From Thalassospira marina (GTDB taxonomy: Bacteria > Pseudomonadota > Alphaproteobacteria > Rhodospirillales > Thalassospiraceae): 64,000 nt of DNA. The translations under genes and the position numbers were made by a program. The stretch spans positions 4,194,001 through 4,258,000 of the forward strand of contig NZ_CP024199.1 in assembly GCF_002844375.1 (NCBI RefSeq), given 5' to 3'. Positions 34,058-43,367 of the stretch are shown here, one piece after another. A model generated the notes under the pieces. The model made no database searches. It saw only the letters and a list, made by a program, of their open reading frames with translations, and had not been told where the DNA came from. Within the stretch, counting starts at the first letter, position 1. The number at the start of each line of letters is the position of its first letter.

Positions 34058-35974
34058 TTACTTGTCTTTCTTGCTGTCGTCGACTTCTTCAAAGTCGGCA
34101 TCGACAACACCATCGTCGGCCTTGCCTTCAGTAGAAGCACCCGCATCGCCAGCATCGCCTTCTTCGGCCTGCTGCGCCTGATACATGGCTTCGCCAAGCT
34201 TCATCGAAGCCTGCTGCAATTCATTGACCTTGGCGTTGATGGCATCTGCATCTTCACCGTCCTTGGCTTCCTTCAGGGCTGCCAGGGCATCTTCGATCAT
34301 GGACTTGGTGTTGGCATCAACCTTGTCACCATGTTCGGCGATGTTCTTTTCGGTCGAATGAATGATGGCTTCGGCCTGGTTGCGGGCTTCGACCAGTGCC
34401 TTGCGCTTTTTATCGCCTTCGGCATTGGATTCCGCATCCTTGACCATCTTTTCGATTTCGTCATCCGACAGACCACCAGATGCCTGGATACGGATCTGCT
34501 GTTCCTTGTTGGTTGCCTTGTCCTTGGCCGAAACATTGACGATACCGTTGGCGTCGATGTCAAAGGTGACTTCGATCTGCGGTACGCCGCGCGGCGCGGT
34601 CGGCAGGCCAACCAGGTCAAACTGACCCAGCATCTTGTTGTCTGCAGCCATTTCGCGTTCACCCTGGAACACGCGGATGGTTACAGCGGTCTGGTTGTCT
34701 TCCGCGGTCGAGAAAGTCTGCGACTTGCGGGTCGGGATGGTGGTGTTACGGTCGATCAGACGGGTGAACACACCGCCAAGGGTTTCAATACCCAGCGACA
34801 GCGGGGTCACGTCGAGCAGCAGAACGTCTTTGACGTCACCCTGCAAGACACCACCCTGAATCGCGGCACCAAGGGCCACAACTTCGTCCGGGTTCACACC
34901 CTTATGCGGTTCACGACCAAAGAATTCCTTAACGCGTTCCTGGACCTTCGGCATACGGGTCATGCCGCCAACCAGGATAACGTCGTCAATTTCGCCAGCA
35001 GAAATACCGGCATCCTTCAGCGCTGCCTTACAGGGCGTAATGGTGCGTTCGATCAGATCGCCCACCAGTGCTTCAAGCTTCGCACGGCTGAGTTTGACAT
35101 TCAGGTGCTTCGGACCGGACTGGTCAGCAGTGATGAACGGCAGGTTCACTTCGGTCTGCATCGAAGACGACAGTTCGATCTTGGCTTTTTCAGCAGCCTC
35201 TTTCAGGCGCTGCAGGGCCAGACGGTCCTTGCGAAGGTCGATCTGCTGTTCTTTTTTGAACTCGTCAGCAAGGTAATCAATGATCTGTTTGTCAAAGTCT
35301 TCACCACCAAGGAAGGTATCGCCATTGGTCGATTTGACTTCAAAAACGCCGTCGCCGATTTCAAGAACCGACACGTCAAAGGTACCACCGCCAAGGTCAT
35401 AAACAACAACGGTGCCGCCGTCTTTTTTGTCCAGGCCATAAGCCAGGGCAGCAGCGGTCGGTTCGTTGATGATACGTTTGACTTCAAGACCGGCAATTTT
35501 ACCGGCATCCTTGGTTGCCTGACGCTGCGAATCGTTGAAATAGGCCGGAACGGTAATAACCGCTTCGGTTACCGGCTCACCCAGATGGGCTTCGGCAGTT
35601 TCTTTCATCTTCTGCAGGATCATTGCGGAAATCTGGCTCGGGGCCATTTTCTCGCCATTGACTTCAACCCATGCGTCGCCGTTTTCACCGCCAACGATTT
35701 TGTACGGGACGAGGTCTTTATCTTTTTCGACTTCCGGGTCACCCATGCGGCGGCCGATCAGGCGCTTGATCGCAAACAGGGTGTTTTCCGGGTTGGTCAC
35801 GGCCTGGCGTTTCGCCGGCTGACCGACAAGGCGTTCGCCGTCATTGGTAAAGGCCACCATCGACGGGGTGGTGCGTGCACCTTCACTGTTTTCGATAACC
35901 CGGCCTTCCTTACCATCCATCACTGCAACGCAGGAGTTGGTGGTGCCAAGGTCAATACCGATAATCTTGCCCAT
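34058..35974 (-). CDS. dnaK: Chaperone DnaK (Hsp70)
   Basis: 638 residues from ATG 35974, with AGAGGA seven bases upstream; the open frame runs to 36082. The ATPase domain begins with GKIIGIDLGTTNSCVAV, and VYDLGGGTFDVSVL lies near 195. A substrate domain with LLLDVTPLSLGIETLGGV and an acidic C-terminal tail (EEVDDSKKDK) follows. It binds exposed hydrophobic segments with DnaJ and GrpE. A long frame on the opposite strand is a codon-bias shadow. Confidence 0.99.
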   Translation of the reverse strand: MGKIIGIDLGTTNSCVAVMDGKEGRVIENSEGARTTPSMVAFTNDGERLVGQPAKRQAVTNPENTLFAIKRLIGRRMGDPEVEKDKDLVPYKIVGGENGDAWVEVNGEKMAPSQISAMILQKMKETAEAHLGEPVTEAVITVPAYFNDSQRQATKDAGKIAGLEVKRIINEPTAAALAYGLDKKDGGTVVVYDLGGGTFDVSVLEIGDGVFEVKSTNGDTFLGGEDFDKQIIDYLADEFKKEQQIDLRKDRLALQRLKEAAEKAKIELSSSMQTEVNLPFITADQSGPKHLNVKLSRAKLEALVGDLIERTITPCKAALKDAGISAGEIDDVILVGGMTRMPKVQERVKEFFGREPHKGVNPDEVVALGAAIQGGVLQGDVKDVLLLDVTPLSLGIETLGGVFTRLIDRNTTIPTRKSQTFSTAEDNQTAVTIRVFQGEREMAADNKMLGQFDLVGLPTAPRGVPQIEVTFDIDANGIVNVSAKDKATNKEQQIRIQASGGLSDDEIEKMVKDAESNAEGDKKRKALVEARNQAEAIIHSTEKNIAEHGDKVDANTKSMIEDALAALKEAKDGEDADAINAKVNELQQASMKLGEAMYQAQQAEEGDAGDAGASTEGKADDGVVDADFEEVDDSKKDK

Positions 35975-36096
35975 AATTCGTTCCTCTTTTAGCGGCCGGC
36001 CCGTCCCGCAGCCTTCGCCTTGAAGCGCCGCGCAGGACCTCCTGGGACCAATTGGTTGTAATAACGTGTAATCACGGGGCAATCACCCCGCGCACC

Positions 36097-36125
36097 TATA
36101 TATGAAAGTCAAAACAAAGTCGCAA
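36097..36125 (-). promoter_or_regulatory. Candidate promoter of dnaK
   Basis: On the minus strand TTGCGA (36125-36120) and TATATA (36102-36097) are separated by 17 bases, a sigma70-like arrangement. The transcript would begin near 36090 with a small hairpin (CGGGG-N6-CCCCG at 36075-36090) and a leader of about 115 nt. I see no good heat-shock sigma32 promoter. Confidence 0.35.
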
Positions 36126-36289
36126 GCCGTCAAAATGGGGATTTTTGACGGTTTTTTCATCACAAACTGCCCCGGGACGGCCACAACTTGTCACAAAGTC
36201 GCATTCCGCCGGGGCATTTTCCGCCATCAGGGGCAGAAAAACACCTTTTTTCCATGCTGCACGGCCAAAAGCCGTTTGCCTGCCAAATC

Positions 36290-36781
36290 CTATGCCGGCA
36301 GGCCATTCCGGCAGATCAGGAGCTTCTCCCGCAGGGTTTGTGCCAGTTCCTGTTTCGCCTCCTCGCCCAGAAAAGGTGCAATCTCAACCTCGCGCCCATG
36401 GCTTCGCAAAACCAGCATATGGCGGGTTTCATCAAGCGGCTTTAACACCACCTGCAGCCAGTAGGTCTGAAAGTCGAACTCCTCGCGCTTGCCGCGCGCC
36501 GAAATCCGTGTCAGCCGCAAAACGCTGCGCCGCAATTCAATAATTTCACCGCAGCGCGCCGCTTCGAAGTTCAAATGGAACGCAAAAGACAAAAGCGCAA
36601 CATCCACCCCCATAAAACCGGCAATCGGCCAGGCCCCCATCGACCAGAACAAAAACCCCAGCGATGTCGTCACCCCGCCCACACATAAGACAAGCCTGCG
36701 CGCGCCACGCCGTGTCAGCGAGCGCTGCGGATGCAGGTCTGTTTTAAAAACCGGTTTTTCGGTTCGTGGCAATCTTGGCAT
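36290..36781 (-). CDS. DUF2244 integral membrane protein
   Basis: 163 residues. Two hydrophobic segments at about 30-47 and 50-68 form a hairpin, followed by a soluble part with CGEIIELRRSVLRLTR and HGREVEIAPFLGEEAKQELAQTLRE. This matches the DUF2244 family found throughout Alphaproteobacteria, often near nth or cytochrome oxidase genes. The function is not known. It is divergent from nth. Confidence 0.82.
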   Translation of the reverse strand: MPRLPRTEKPVFKTDLHPQRSLTRRGARRLVLCVGGVTTSLGFLFWSMGAWPIAGFMGVDVALLSFAFHLNFEAARCGEIIELRRSVLRLTRISARGKREEFDFQTYWLQVVLKPLDETRHMLVLRSHGREVEIAPFLGEEAKQELAQTLREKLLICRNGLPA

Positions 36782-37160
36782 TGCATCATTTCCTGCGCCC
36801 GCATATCCGCTTCCCTGCCAATCTTGCCGTCAGCTTCTCGACCAGCCATCAAACCATCACCTCACGGTATGAAATGATGCGATATAGTACGACGCGGGGT
36901 TTATCGCGGTTACGGGGCGCAATTTTCATCCTGCCCAAATGGGCAAATCTGCATTGGCTTGCGCTTCACGCTGGCATGGACCATTGCAAAGGCACTGGCC
37001 CGTTCCAAAACCCATGATGCAGTGAATTCTGGAATCACTCCAGTCTGATCGCAAACAAAAATCGACCTTGCCCTTTGTCGGGCCTATAAATGATCGATAA
37101 AACAAAAGGCCGCCCGCACACGGCCAATCGCGCGCCCCAAAACAAAAAGCAGAGATCCCG
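36782..37160. other. 379-bp divergent intergenic region
   Basis: This lies between the DUF2244 gene and nth. No convincing gene is present. Small dyads are visible (TGCCC-N4-GGGCA at 36933-36946, and a GGCCG/CGGCC hairpin just before nth). Promoters of both genes should be here, but I cannot place them. Confidence 0.5.
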
Positions 37161-37814
37161 ATGTCCCGCCCGATGAGCAAAGCCGCCATAGAAGAATTCT
37201 TCCAGCGCCTGTCAGATGCCGACCCGGAACCGAAAGGCGAGCTGGATTACACCAATGTTTACACATTGCTGGTTGCCGTGGCCCTGTCCGCACAGGCGAC
37301 CGATGTCGGGGTCAACAAGGCAACCAAAAAGCTGTTTGAAATTGTCGCCACCCCGCAGGATATGCTTGATCTTGGCGAAGAAGCCCTGATCAGCCATGTC
37401 CGCACCATCGGCCTTTATCGCGGCAAGGCCAAAAACATCATGGCGGCGGCGCAAATACTGGTCGATAAACATAATGGCGTCGTACCCAACGACCAGGAAG
37501 CACTGGAAGAATTGCCCGGCGTTGGCCGCAAAACCGCAAATGTGGTGCGCAATATTGCCTTTGGCGAACCCACCATCGCGGTCGATACCCATATCTTCCG
37601 GCTTGGCAACCGTACGGGCATGGCCAAGGGCACAACCCCGCTTGCCGTTGAAAAGGCCCTGCAAAAGAAAATACCGACAAAATTTATCCAGCATTCCCAT
37701 CACTGGATGATCCTGCATGGCCGTTATATCTGCAAGGCGCGCACCCCACGCTGCCCGGACTGCATTGTCGCCGATCTGTGCAATTTCAAAGACAAAACAC
37801 CCGCCGCGGAATAA
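37161..37814 (+). CDS. nth: Endonuclease III
   Basis: 217 residues. The helix-hairpin-helix LPGVGRKTANVV lies near 118, with Lys as catalytic base. VDTHIFRLGNR contains the catalytic Asp. The four-cysteine iron-sulphur cluster (C-x6-C-x2-C-x5-C) is in CKARTPRCPDC and LC near the C-terminus. It excises oxidised pyrimidines and nicks at abasic sites. The N-terminal SRPMSKAAIEEFF start fits family length. Confidence 0.97.
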   Translation: MSRPMSKAAIEEFFQRLSDADPEPKGELDYTNVYTLLVAVALSAQATDVGVNKATKKLFEIVATPQDMLDLGEEALISHVRTIGLYRGKAKNIMAAAQILVDKHNGVVPNDQEALEELPGVGRKTANVVRNIAFGEPTIAVDTHIFRLGNRTGMAKGTTPLAVEKALQKKIPTKFIQHSHHWMILHGRYICKARTPRCPDCIVADLCNFKDKTPAAE

Positions 37815-37909
37815 CCGGGCGGGTGCCTTGCAAACCATCGGGGACAAACCCCAAAGGACATATCGGATCGTTTAGTATCCGGGGCCATCAGGCAGCCCCG
37901 AAACCCGCA

Positions 37910-39331
37910 TTAAAAAACCGCGTCAAACGATGCCGGTGCCGGGCTGATCATTTTTGCCCCGCTGCGCGAAATCTGCATCACGGCATAGCCACGCTGGGTG
38001 CGGCCATCGGCATTCAGGCGGAAAACACCATCAATGCCCGAAAAACCGGTCACATTCGTTAAGCCATCCATCGTAATGCCCTGATCTGACCCGGCCAACA
38101 CGGCCGCCAGTGCCGCACTGTCATAGGCCAGGCTGGCAATACGCGGCGGTTCCGAGCCAAATGTACGTTTATAGCGCGACGAAAACGCCTGCCAGTTGCC
38201 CGGTTCCGGGGCAGCAAAAATACCACCATTCAGGGCTGGTTCGGCAAACAGGCTCGAATCATTCCAGCCAAACGTCCCGATATATTGCACATTGTTCGGA
38301 TCAACATCGAAATAGGCCAGCAGGGCCGAAACCTGGCGCAGGTCCCCGCCCGTGGTCGGCAGAATCAGGGCGTTGAAATCCGGGTCGCCCAGGGTATCAA
38401 GCCCGGCCAGACGTTGCAGGGCACGCTGGGACGCGCTGGAACCATCGGCTTCTAGCTGGGCCTTGCGCGCAACCAGGGCCGCATGGCGCTGGTTATATTC
38501 GGCAAAATCCTTCACCGTCTGTTCCATGGCATCGCTGCCGGGCTGGTAAAACGATACCTGGCCCAAACGCCCGCCCGCCTCGGTCACGATACGGTCCAGC
38601 GACGATGAAATCTGCCGGCCATATTCGTTTTGCGGCAGCAGGGCGGCAAAGCTGTATTTGCCCTGGCTGACGGCATAGGTTGCCGCGCGTTTGATCTGAT
38701 CTTCCGGCGACAGGCCATTCACCCAAACGCCGGGTTCGGCCGCGCGGATATTGTTGGAAAAGGATAAGACCGGCACATGGGCCTGTTTGGCAACTTCGCC
38801 AGCCCCATTGACCGAGTCAGAAAATAACGGCCCCAAAATCAGCTTGGCACCGGCATTGATCGCCTTTTGCGCCGCCAGTCGCCCGCCTTCATAGCTGGCT
38901 TCGGTATCAATCGGCATCAGGACGAAATCATCTGCCGCAGCGTCAAACAGGGCCAGTTCGGCGGCATGGCGCATCGCCCGGCCCAAATCCCCATGCGGGC
39001 CCGACAATGGCAGCAGCAATGCCACACGTTTATCCGTGGTGGCGGCTTCATCATTATAAATGCCTGACAGCACCTGCCCGTCGCCGGGCATGCCATCAAA
39101 CGGGCTGGGTTCACCAATCAGGCCCTGGTTGGGCGCACGCGTGGCCGCATCCGGGCCATTATTGGTGACAACCGGCGCTAGCTCACGATCTGATTCCGTG
39201 TTAGTCAGGTCCGTACTGCACGCGCCCAGCCCCAGCGAAAGGACCAACACAGATGCCGTCCGGCACGCAAACCGGCGCCACGCCGAATTCCCGTTCCTCG
39301 TCGCAGACGGATGAAGTTTCGGAAAACCCAC
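37910..39331 (-). CDS. LpoA-like lipoprotein, penicillin-binding protein activator family
   Basis: 473 residues from GTG 39331, preceded by GGGAGG at eight bases; GTG 39340 is too close to that site. A lipobox LGAC lies near 38. The rest is a type I periplasmic-binding fold (VALLLPLSGPHGDLGRAM near 105, LGPLFSD near 165, VLSFSNNIRAA near 195). This matches the YraM/LpoA C-domain and Leu/Ile/Val-binding-like group. It probably sits at the outer membrane and helps peptidoglycan synthesis. The order lpoA-like, rsmI, yraN is conserved in many proteobacteria, here with lpoA-like divergent. Confidence 0.85.
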   Translation of the reverse strand: MGFPKLHPSATRNGNSAWRRFACRTASVLVLSLGLGACSTDLTNTESDRELAPVVTNNGPDAATRAPNQGLIGEPSPFDGMPGDGQVLSGIYNDEAATTDKRVALLLPLSGPHGDLGRAMRHAAELALFDAAADDFVLMPIDTEASYEGGRLAAQKAINAGAKLILGPLFSDSVNGAGEVAKQAHVPVLSFSNNIRAAEPGVWVNGLSPEDQIKRAATYAVSQGKYSFAALLPQNEYGRQISSSLDRIVTEAGGRLGQVSFYQPGSDAMEQTVKDFAEYNQRHAALVARKAQLEADGSSASQRALQRLAGLDTLGDPDFNALILPTTGGDLRQVSALLAYFDVDPNNVQYIGTFGWNDSSLFAEPALNGGIFAAPEPGNWQAFSSRYKRTFGSEPPRIASLAYDSAALAAVLAGSDQGITMDGLTNVTGFSGIDGVFRLNADGRTQRGYAVMQISRSGAKMISPAPASFDAVF

Positions 39332-40275
39332 TCTCTTCACCTCCCAATGGCGTTATTTCTTCGCAGGGTAATGCGGGCGATCCGGCAAGTAAACCGGATC
39401 AAACAGGGAATGACAAAACCCTGCCATTATCGGCCGGGCTCTACTTGGTTGCTACTCCAATTGGAAATTTGGGCGATATTACGTTTCGTGCGGTCGATAT
39501 CCTTAAACGGGCCGAAATTATTTTGTGCGAGGACACCCGCACATCGGGCAAGCTTTTGTCACGTTTCGGCATAAAGACCAAACGTATTGCCTATCACGAA
39601 CATAACGCCGAAAAAATGCGCCCGGAAATCATGGACCGGCTGGGCAAAGGGCAGGCTATTGCCCTGATTTCCGATGCCGGAACCCCGCTGATCAATGATC
39701 CCGGATACAAACTGGTGCGTGACTGTCAGACGACAGGCTTTACCGTAACGACGGCCCCCGGTGCTTGTTCCCCGATTGTCGCGCTGATTTTGTCGGGTCT
39801 GCCCAGCGACCATTTCTTCTATGCCGGTTTTCTGCCACCCAAATCGATGGCCCGGCAAAAGGAACTGACCCGCTTTGCCCCGATCCCCGGTTCGCTGATC
39901 TTTCTTGAAAGCCCCAAACGGCTTGCCGCGTCGCTGCGCGACATGGCCGATTGCCTGGGGGCAAGCCGCCCTGCTGCCGTCGCCCGCGAACTGACCAAAC
40001 TGTTCGAAGAAATCCGCCCCGGCACCCTTGGCGATCTCGCCAGCCACTATGACGAGGCCGGCGCACCCAAAGGCGAGGTCGTCATTGTGGTTGGCCCGGC
40101 CCCCGCGGGTTCGGACGAACCCTCGGCCGAGGATATCGATACCCGCCTGCGCGAGCTTTTGCAAAACCACCGCACCAAGGAAGCTGCCGATATTCTGGCG
40201 CGCGAAACCGGCCTTAAAAAACGCGACCTTTACAACCGTGCCCTGGAACTGGGCCAACAGGACCAGGATAAATAA
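39253..40275 (+). CDS. rsmI: 16S rRNA 2'-O-ribose C1402 methyltransferase
   Basis: 340 residues from ATG 39253, with AAAGGA nine bases upstream. The conserved domain begins near residue 60 with GLYLVATPIGNLGDITFRA. SDAGTPLINDPGYKL near 138 and FLESPKRL near 218 are typical of RsmI in the tetrapyrrole-methylase fold. It methylates the ribose of C1402 in the ribosomal decoding centre. I find no other ATG, GTG or well-placed TTG before the domain. The gene therefore appears to start inside the divergent lpoA-like gene, giving a 79-bp antisense overlap. Confidence 0.94.
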   Translation: MPSGTQTGATPNSRSSSQTDEVSENPLSSPPNGVISSQGNAGDPASKPDQTGNDKTLPLSAGLYLVATPIGNLGDITFRAVDILKRAEIILCEDTRTSGKLLSRFGIKTKRIAYHEHNAEKMRPEIMDRLGKGQAIALISDAGTPLINDPGYKLVRDCQTTGFTVTTAPGACSPIVALILSGLPSDHFFYAGFLPPKSMARQKELTRFAPIPGSLIFLESPKRLAASLRDMADCLGASRPAAVARELTKLFEEIRPGTLGDLASHYDEAGAPKGEVVIVVGPAPAGSDEPSAEDIDTRLRELLQNHRTKEAADILARETGLKKRDLYNRALELGQQDQDK

Positions 40276-40280
40276 CCATC

Positions 40281-40769
40281 ATGGGGAAGCCACCCAAAGG
40301 CCCCACCCCACAATCCCGGCCCGGTGAACCCGACGATGATTTTCGGCAAAACCGGGCCAATGCGCATTCCGTATTGCCCGGTTCACCCAACCATCCGCAC
40401 AAGCCCACACACCAACCAAGCCAGCCCCGCATCCGCGCGGAAAAATCCGGCCGCCATGCCGAAAGCCTGTGTTGCCTGTGGTTGGGGATAAAAGGATACC
40501 GCATTCTTGCCCGGCGTTATCGCGGGCCGGGCGGCGAAATTGATATCATTGCGCGCAAAGGCAATGTCCTTGTCGCAATCGAGGTCAAATATCGCAAAAA
40601 CAGCGCCGATGCCCTGTTTGCCATTACACCCCGCCAGCAGGCCCGCATCGCCCAAAGCCTGCAGGCCTTTGCCGCGCGGAACAGCCATGATGGCGACTTG
40701 CGTATGGATGTCATGACGGTGGGCAACTGGTGGCGCCTCCACCATCACATCAATGTGTGGATGGGATAG
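40281..40769 (+). CDS. yraN: YraN (UPF0102) family endonuclease-like protein
   Basis: 162 residues. The first 50 are Pro/His/Ser-rich and non-conserved. The domain follows with RHAESLCCLWLGIKGYRILARRYR, GGEIDIIARKG and LVAIEVKYRK, the E-(x)n-D-(x)n-ExK arrangement of restriction-endonuclease-like folds. The role is unknown, and links to recombination or repair are suggested from its fold. It starts 5 bp after rsmI, the conserved order. Confidence 0.9.
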   Translation: MGKPPKGPTPQSRPGEPDDDFRQNRANAHSVLPGSPNHPHKPTHQPSQPRIRAEKSGRHAESLCCLWLGIKGYRILARRYRGPGGEIDIIARKGNVLVAIEVKYRKNSADALFAITPRQQARIAQSLQAFAARNSHDGDLRMDVMTVGNWWRLHHHINVWMG

Positions 40770-40825
40770 GTCGCCTGACCTTGTCACCACAATGTCACCA
40801 CGGTTCCGCTTCGGCAATTACCCCC

Positions 40826-40865
40826 AAAAAAACAAAGGCCGGACGCACATCGCCCGGCCCGTTTG
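40826..40865 (-). terminator. Intrinsic terminator after the DUF2000 gene
   Basis: On the minus strand AAACGGGCCGG and CCGGCCTTTGTTT form a stem followed by seven T residues. It may also stop transcripts from yraN. Confidence 0.7.
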
Positions 40866-40909
40866 AATTTGCCCAAACCGGCATTTGCCTGCCCGCCAAT
40901 TCCCGCCAA

Positions 40910-41317
40910 TTACGGATGCATCTTTGCCCCTTTGGTGATTTTATCGGCCACACGCTTTTCCGCCCGCAGGGCAATGCCTACCACTTTGGCGTCATCGGGC
41001 GCAAACTGGCCAAAAACCTCGCGATTGGCGGCATCATGGCCGGTGGCAAACATTTCCTCGATATAAAGGGATGCGGGCACACCGCGCTCGATAATGCGAT
41101 TATGGATTTTGCCCATCGTCGCCTGGTCGGCTGCCAGCACGATGGCGGGCTGTACTGACATGGGATTGTATTTATTGCCATTGCGGTCCACATAATCATC
41201 ACCGATGATTTCGGGGAACTTCGCGATAATGCCGCTCATCAAAAAGGCGGTCACATTCAGGGATTGCCAGCTTTCCAGGTCATTTCGCAATATGATGGCA
41301 ACTTTGGTATCAAACAT
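40910..41317 (-). CDS. DUF2000 family protein
   Basis: 135 residues from ATG 41317, the usual MFDTKVAIILRNDLESWQ start; ATG 41335 lies six codons upstream without a ribosome site. It carries the conserved LNVTAFLMSGI, PIIV/AIVLAAD and ERGVPASLYIEEMF segments of this small cytosolic family. The function is unknown, and a peptidyl-tRNA hydrolase-like fold has been noted for the family. Only 39 bp separate it from a divergent AraC-type regulator, which probably controls it. Confidence 0.85.
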   Translation of the reverse strand: MFDTKVAIILRNDLESWQSLNVTAFLMSGIIAKFPEIIGDDYVDRNGNKYNPMSVQPAIVLAADQATMGKIHNRIIERGVPASLYIEEMFATGHDAANREVFGQFAPDDAKVVGIALRAEKRVADKITKGAKMHP

Positions 41318-41356
41318 GAACGTCGTATTCCGCATGAAAGGTGAAAGGGGAAAAGG

Positions 41357-42238
41357 ATGACCACGCTTTTAACCTCCCCCGATACCGGCGGTATTGAACG
41401 TTTGTGCAACCAGACCGTCCGAGAACGGTTTTTGACCGCACCGGCCCTGCCCGGCATTGAACGGATCGAAGCCCAGTTTTACGGCGACATGTTCGCCCCC
41501 CACCGCCACGATACCTATGCGCTGGGTGTAACCCTGCATGGGGTGCAAACATTTTCGTATCGGGGTGCCAGGCAATTCAGCCAGCCGGGCAATATCATCG
41601 TCCTGCATCCCGATGAAACCCATGATGGCGGTGCCGGGACCGAGGCCGGTTTGCGCTATCGTATGCTCTATCTCGACCCGGCCCTGTTATGGCGCGGTCT
41701 GGGCGAAAATGCCCCCAGCCTGCCCTTTGTCGCCCAGCCGGTTTTTTCTGACGCCGCCCTGTCTGCCACCCTTCTGGAAATGCTGGCCCATCTTGACAGC
41801 AATTTTGATGAATTGCTGATCGACCAGTTTGTCTGCTCGGTCGCAGAAGGGCTGTCACGCCACGCCAAACAGCCGATTCGCCGCAGCAAAAAGCTCGCTT
41901 TTCCCCGACTGGAACGCGCCCGCGAATTTCTGGAAGCAAACACCGCCGAAACCATCAATTCCACCGATCTGGAAGATGTCACCGGGTTGGACCGCTATAC
42001 ATTGATCCGGCAATTCAAGGCCTGTTACGCCACCACACCGCACCGCTTTTTGGTGATGCGCCGCCTGCAGCAGGCCAAAACCCTGATTGCGCAGGGCGAA
42101 CCCCTTGCCGGGATTGCCGCCGATACCGGCTTTGCCGATCAAAGCCACCTTAACCGCCATTTCAAACAGGCCTTTGGCATTACGCCGGGCCGCTGGGCCG
42201 AAATGATCCGCCCGCACCAGCTTTTCCCCGCGCAATAA
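41357..42238 (+). CDS. AraC-family transcriptional regulator
   Basis: 293 residues with GGGGAAAAGG before the ATG. The N-terminal cupin sensor (about 35-150) has PHRHDTYALGVTLHGVQTF and GNIIVLHPDETHDG. The C-terminal pair of helix-turn-helix motifs (about 190-285) ends with IAADTGFADQSHLNRHFKQAFGITPGRW, written here in part. It probably regulates the divergent DUF2000 gene. The ligand is unknown. Confidence 0.92.
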   Translation: MTTLLTSPDTGGIERLCNQTVRERFLTAPALPGIERIEAQFYGDMFAPHRHDTYALGVTLHGVQTFSYRGARQFSQPGNIIVLHPDETHDGGAGTEAGLRYRMLYLDPALLWRGLGENAPSLPFVAQPVFSDAALSATLLEMLAHLDSNFDELLIDQFVCSVAEGLSRHAKQPIRRSKKLAFPRLERAREFLEANTAETINSTDLEDVTGLDRYTLIRQFKACYATTPHRFLVMRRLQQAKTLIAQGEPLAGIAADTGFADQSHLNRHFKQAFGITPGRWAEMIRPHQLFPAQ

Positions 42239-42278
42239 CAGCCTTCAAACCGGAACTGCACACACCCGGTGCCAATAA

Positions 42279-42313
42279 AAAACCGGCAGATCGATCCACA
42301 ATCTGCCGGTTTT
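42279..42313. terminator. Bidirectional intrinsic terminator
   Basis: A perfect 13-bp stem, AAAACCGGCAGAT and ATCTGCCGGTTTT, with a 9-base loop lies between convergent AraC and aldo/keto reductase genes. A-rich and T-rich flanks allow function both ways. Confidence 0.88.
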
Positions 42314-42344
42314 CAAAATCAATAAAGGTCCTGGTTGCTATGTA

Positions 42345-43367
42345 TCAACCCTGGCGATACCCGCCCTGGCGTTCAAACATCCAGCCGGGATATTCCGCTG
42401 GCAGGGCGCTCACGGCATTAAGGGCCTCAAGGTCCGCACCGGTCAGTTTGATGCCGGTTGCCTTGATATTATCTTCAAGCTGTTCGGTGCGTTTGGCACC
42501 CACAATCACGCTGGTTACCGCCTGCTGATGCAAAAGCCAGGCAAGCGCGATCTGGGCGACACTGCATTCATGGGCCTTTGCCACCACGCGCATCGCATCG
42601 ATGCAGTCATAGGCGCGATCACGGTTTACCGGCGGGAAGTCAAAGCTGGCCCGGCGGCCATCGCCATCGGTTTCGTTATTGCGGTCATATTTGCCACTTA
42701 ACAGGCCACCTGCCAGCGGGCTCCAAACCATCAGACCAACATTTTCCGATTTCAGCATCGGCACGATTTCGCGTTCAAGGTCGCGCCCGGCCAGCGTGTA
42801 ATAGGCCTGAAGCGAAGCAAACCGCGCCAGATTTTTACGTTCGGAAATTCCCAGCCCCTTGACGATCTGCCAGGCTGCCCAGTTGGAAACACCGATATAG
42901 CGGACATGTCCCTGCTTCACCAGGGTATCAAGCGCCTCGATGGTTTCCTCGATCGGGGTTTCGTTATCAAACCCGTGAATCTGGTAAAGGTCGATATGGT
43001 CAAGCTGCAGGCGCTTCAGGCTGCCTTTGACCTGATCCATAATGTGATAACGCGACGCCCCGGTGGAATTGACATTGCTGCCCATGCGGCCAAAAACCTT
43101 GGTCGCGATAGCAACTTCGTCGCGCGCAATGCCCAGATTTTTCAACGCCTGCCCGGTAATTTGTTCAGACAGCCCCTCGGAATAGATATTGGCGGTGTCG
43201 ATGAAATTGATACCGGCATCAACGGCTGTTTTGACCAGATCATCGGCATCTTTTTGTGAAACCGAGCCGATTTTCTGCCACATCCCACCCTGACCACCAA
43301 ATGTCATGGTGCCCAGGCACAGTTCCGAGACGAAAAGCCCTGTTTGACCAAGTTTGTTATATTTCAA
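42345..43367 (-). CDS. Aldo/keto reductase (YajO/Tas-like)
   Basis: 340 residues from a TTG at 43367 with AAAGGA eight bases upstream, giving the family N-terminus MKYNKLGQTGLFVSELCLG. The frame stays open to 43622 but the added part is not conserved. It has FIDTANIYSEG (catalytic Asp and Tyr) near 50, IATKVFGRMG (Lys) near 84, YQIHGFD (His) near 128 and VIVGAKRTEQL near 294. The substrate is unknown. It is convergent with the AraC gene. Confidence 0.88.
   Translation of the reverse strand: MKYNKLGQTGLFVSELCLGTMTFGGQGGMWQKIGSVSQKDADDLVKTAVDAGINFIDTANIYSEGLSEQITGQALKNLGIARDEVAIATKVFGRMGSNVNSTGASRYHIMDQVKGSLKRLQLDHIDLYQIHGFDNETPIEETIEALDTLVKQGHVRYIGVSNWAAWQIVKGLGISERKNLARFASLQAYYTLAGRDLEREIVPMLKSENVGLMVWSPLAGGLLSGKYDRNNETDGDGRRASFDFPPVNRDRAYDCIDAMRVVAKAHECSVAQIALAWLLHQQAVTSVIVGAKRTEQLEDNIKATGIKLTGADLEALNAVSALPAEYPGWMFERQGGYRQG

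Noticed and set aside
33995..35992. A 665-codon open frame on the plus strand opposite dnaK
   Set aside because: Long frames opposite dnaK are a known by-product of its codon bias. The predicted protein has no recognisable domain, while dnaK itself is fully conserved.
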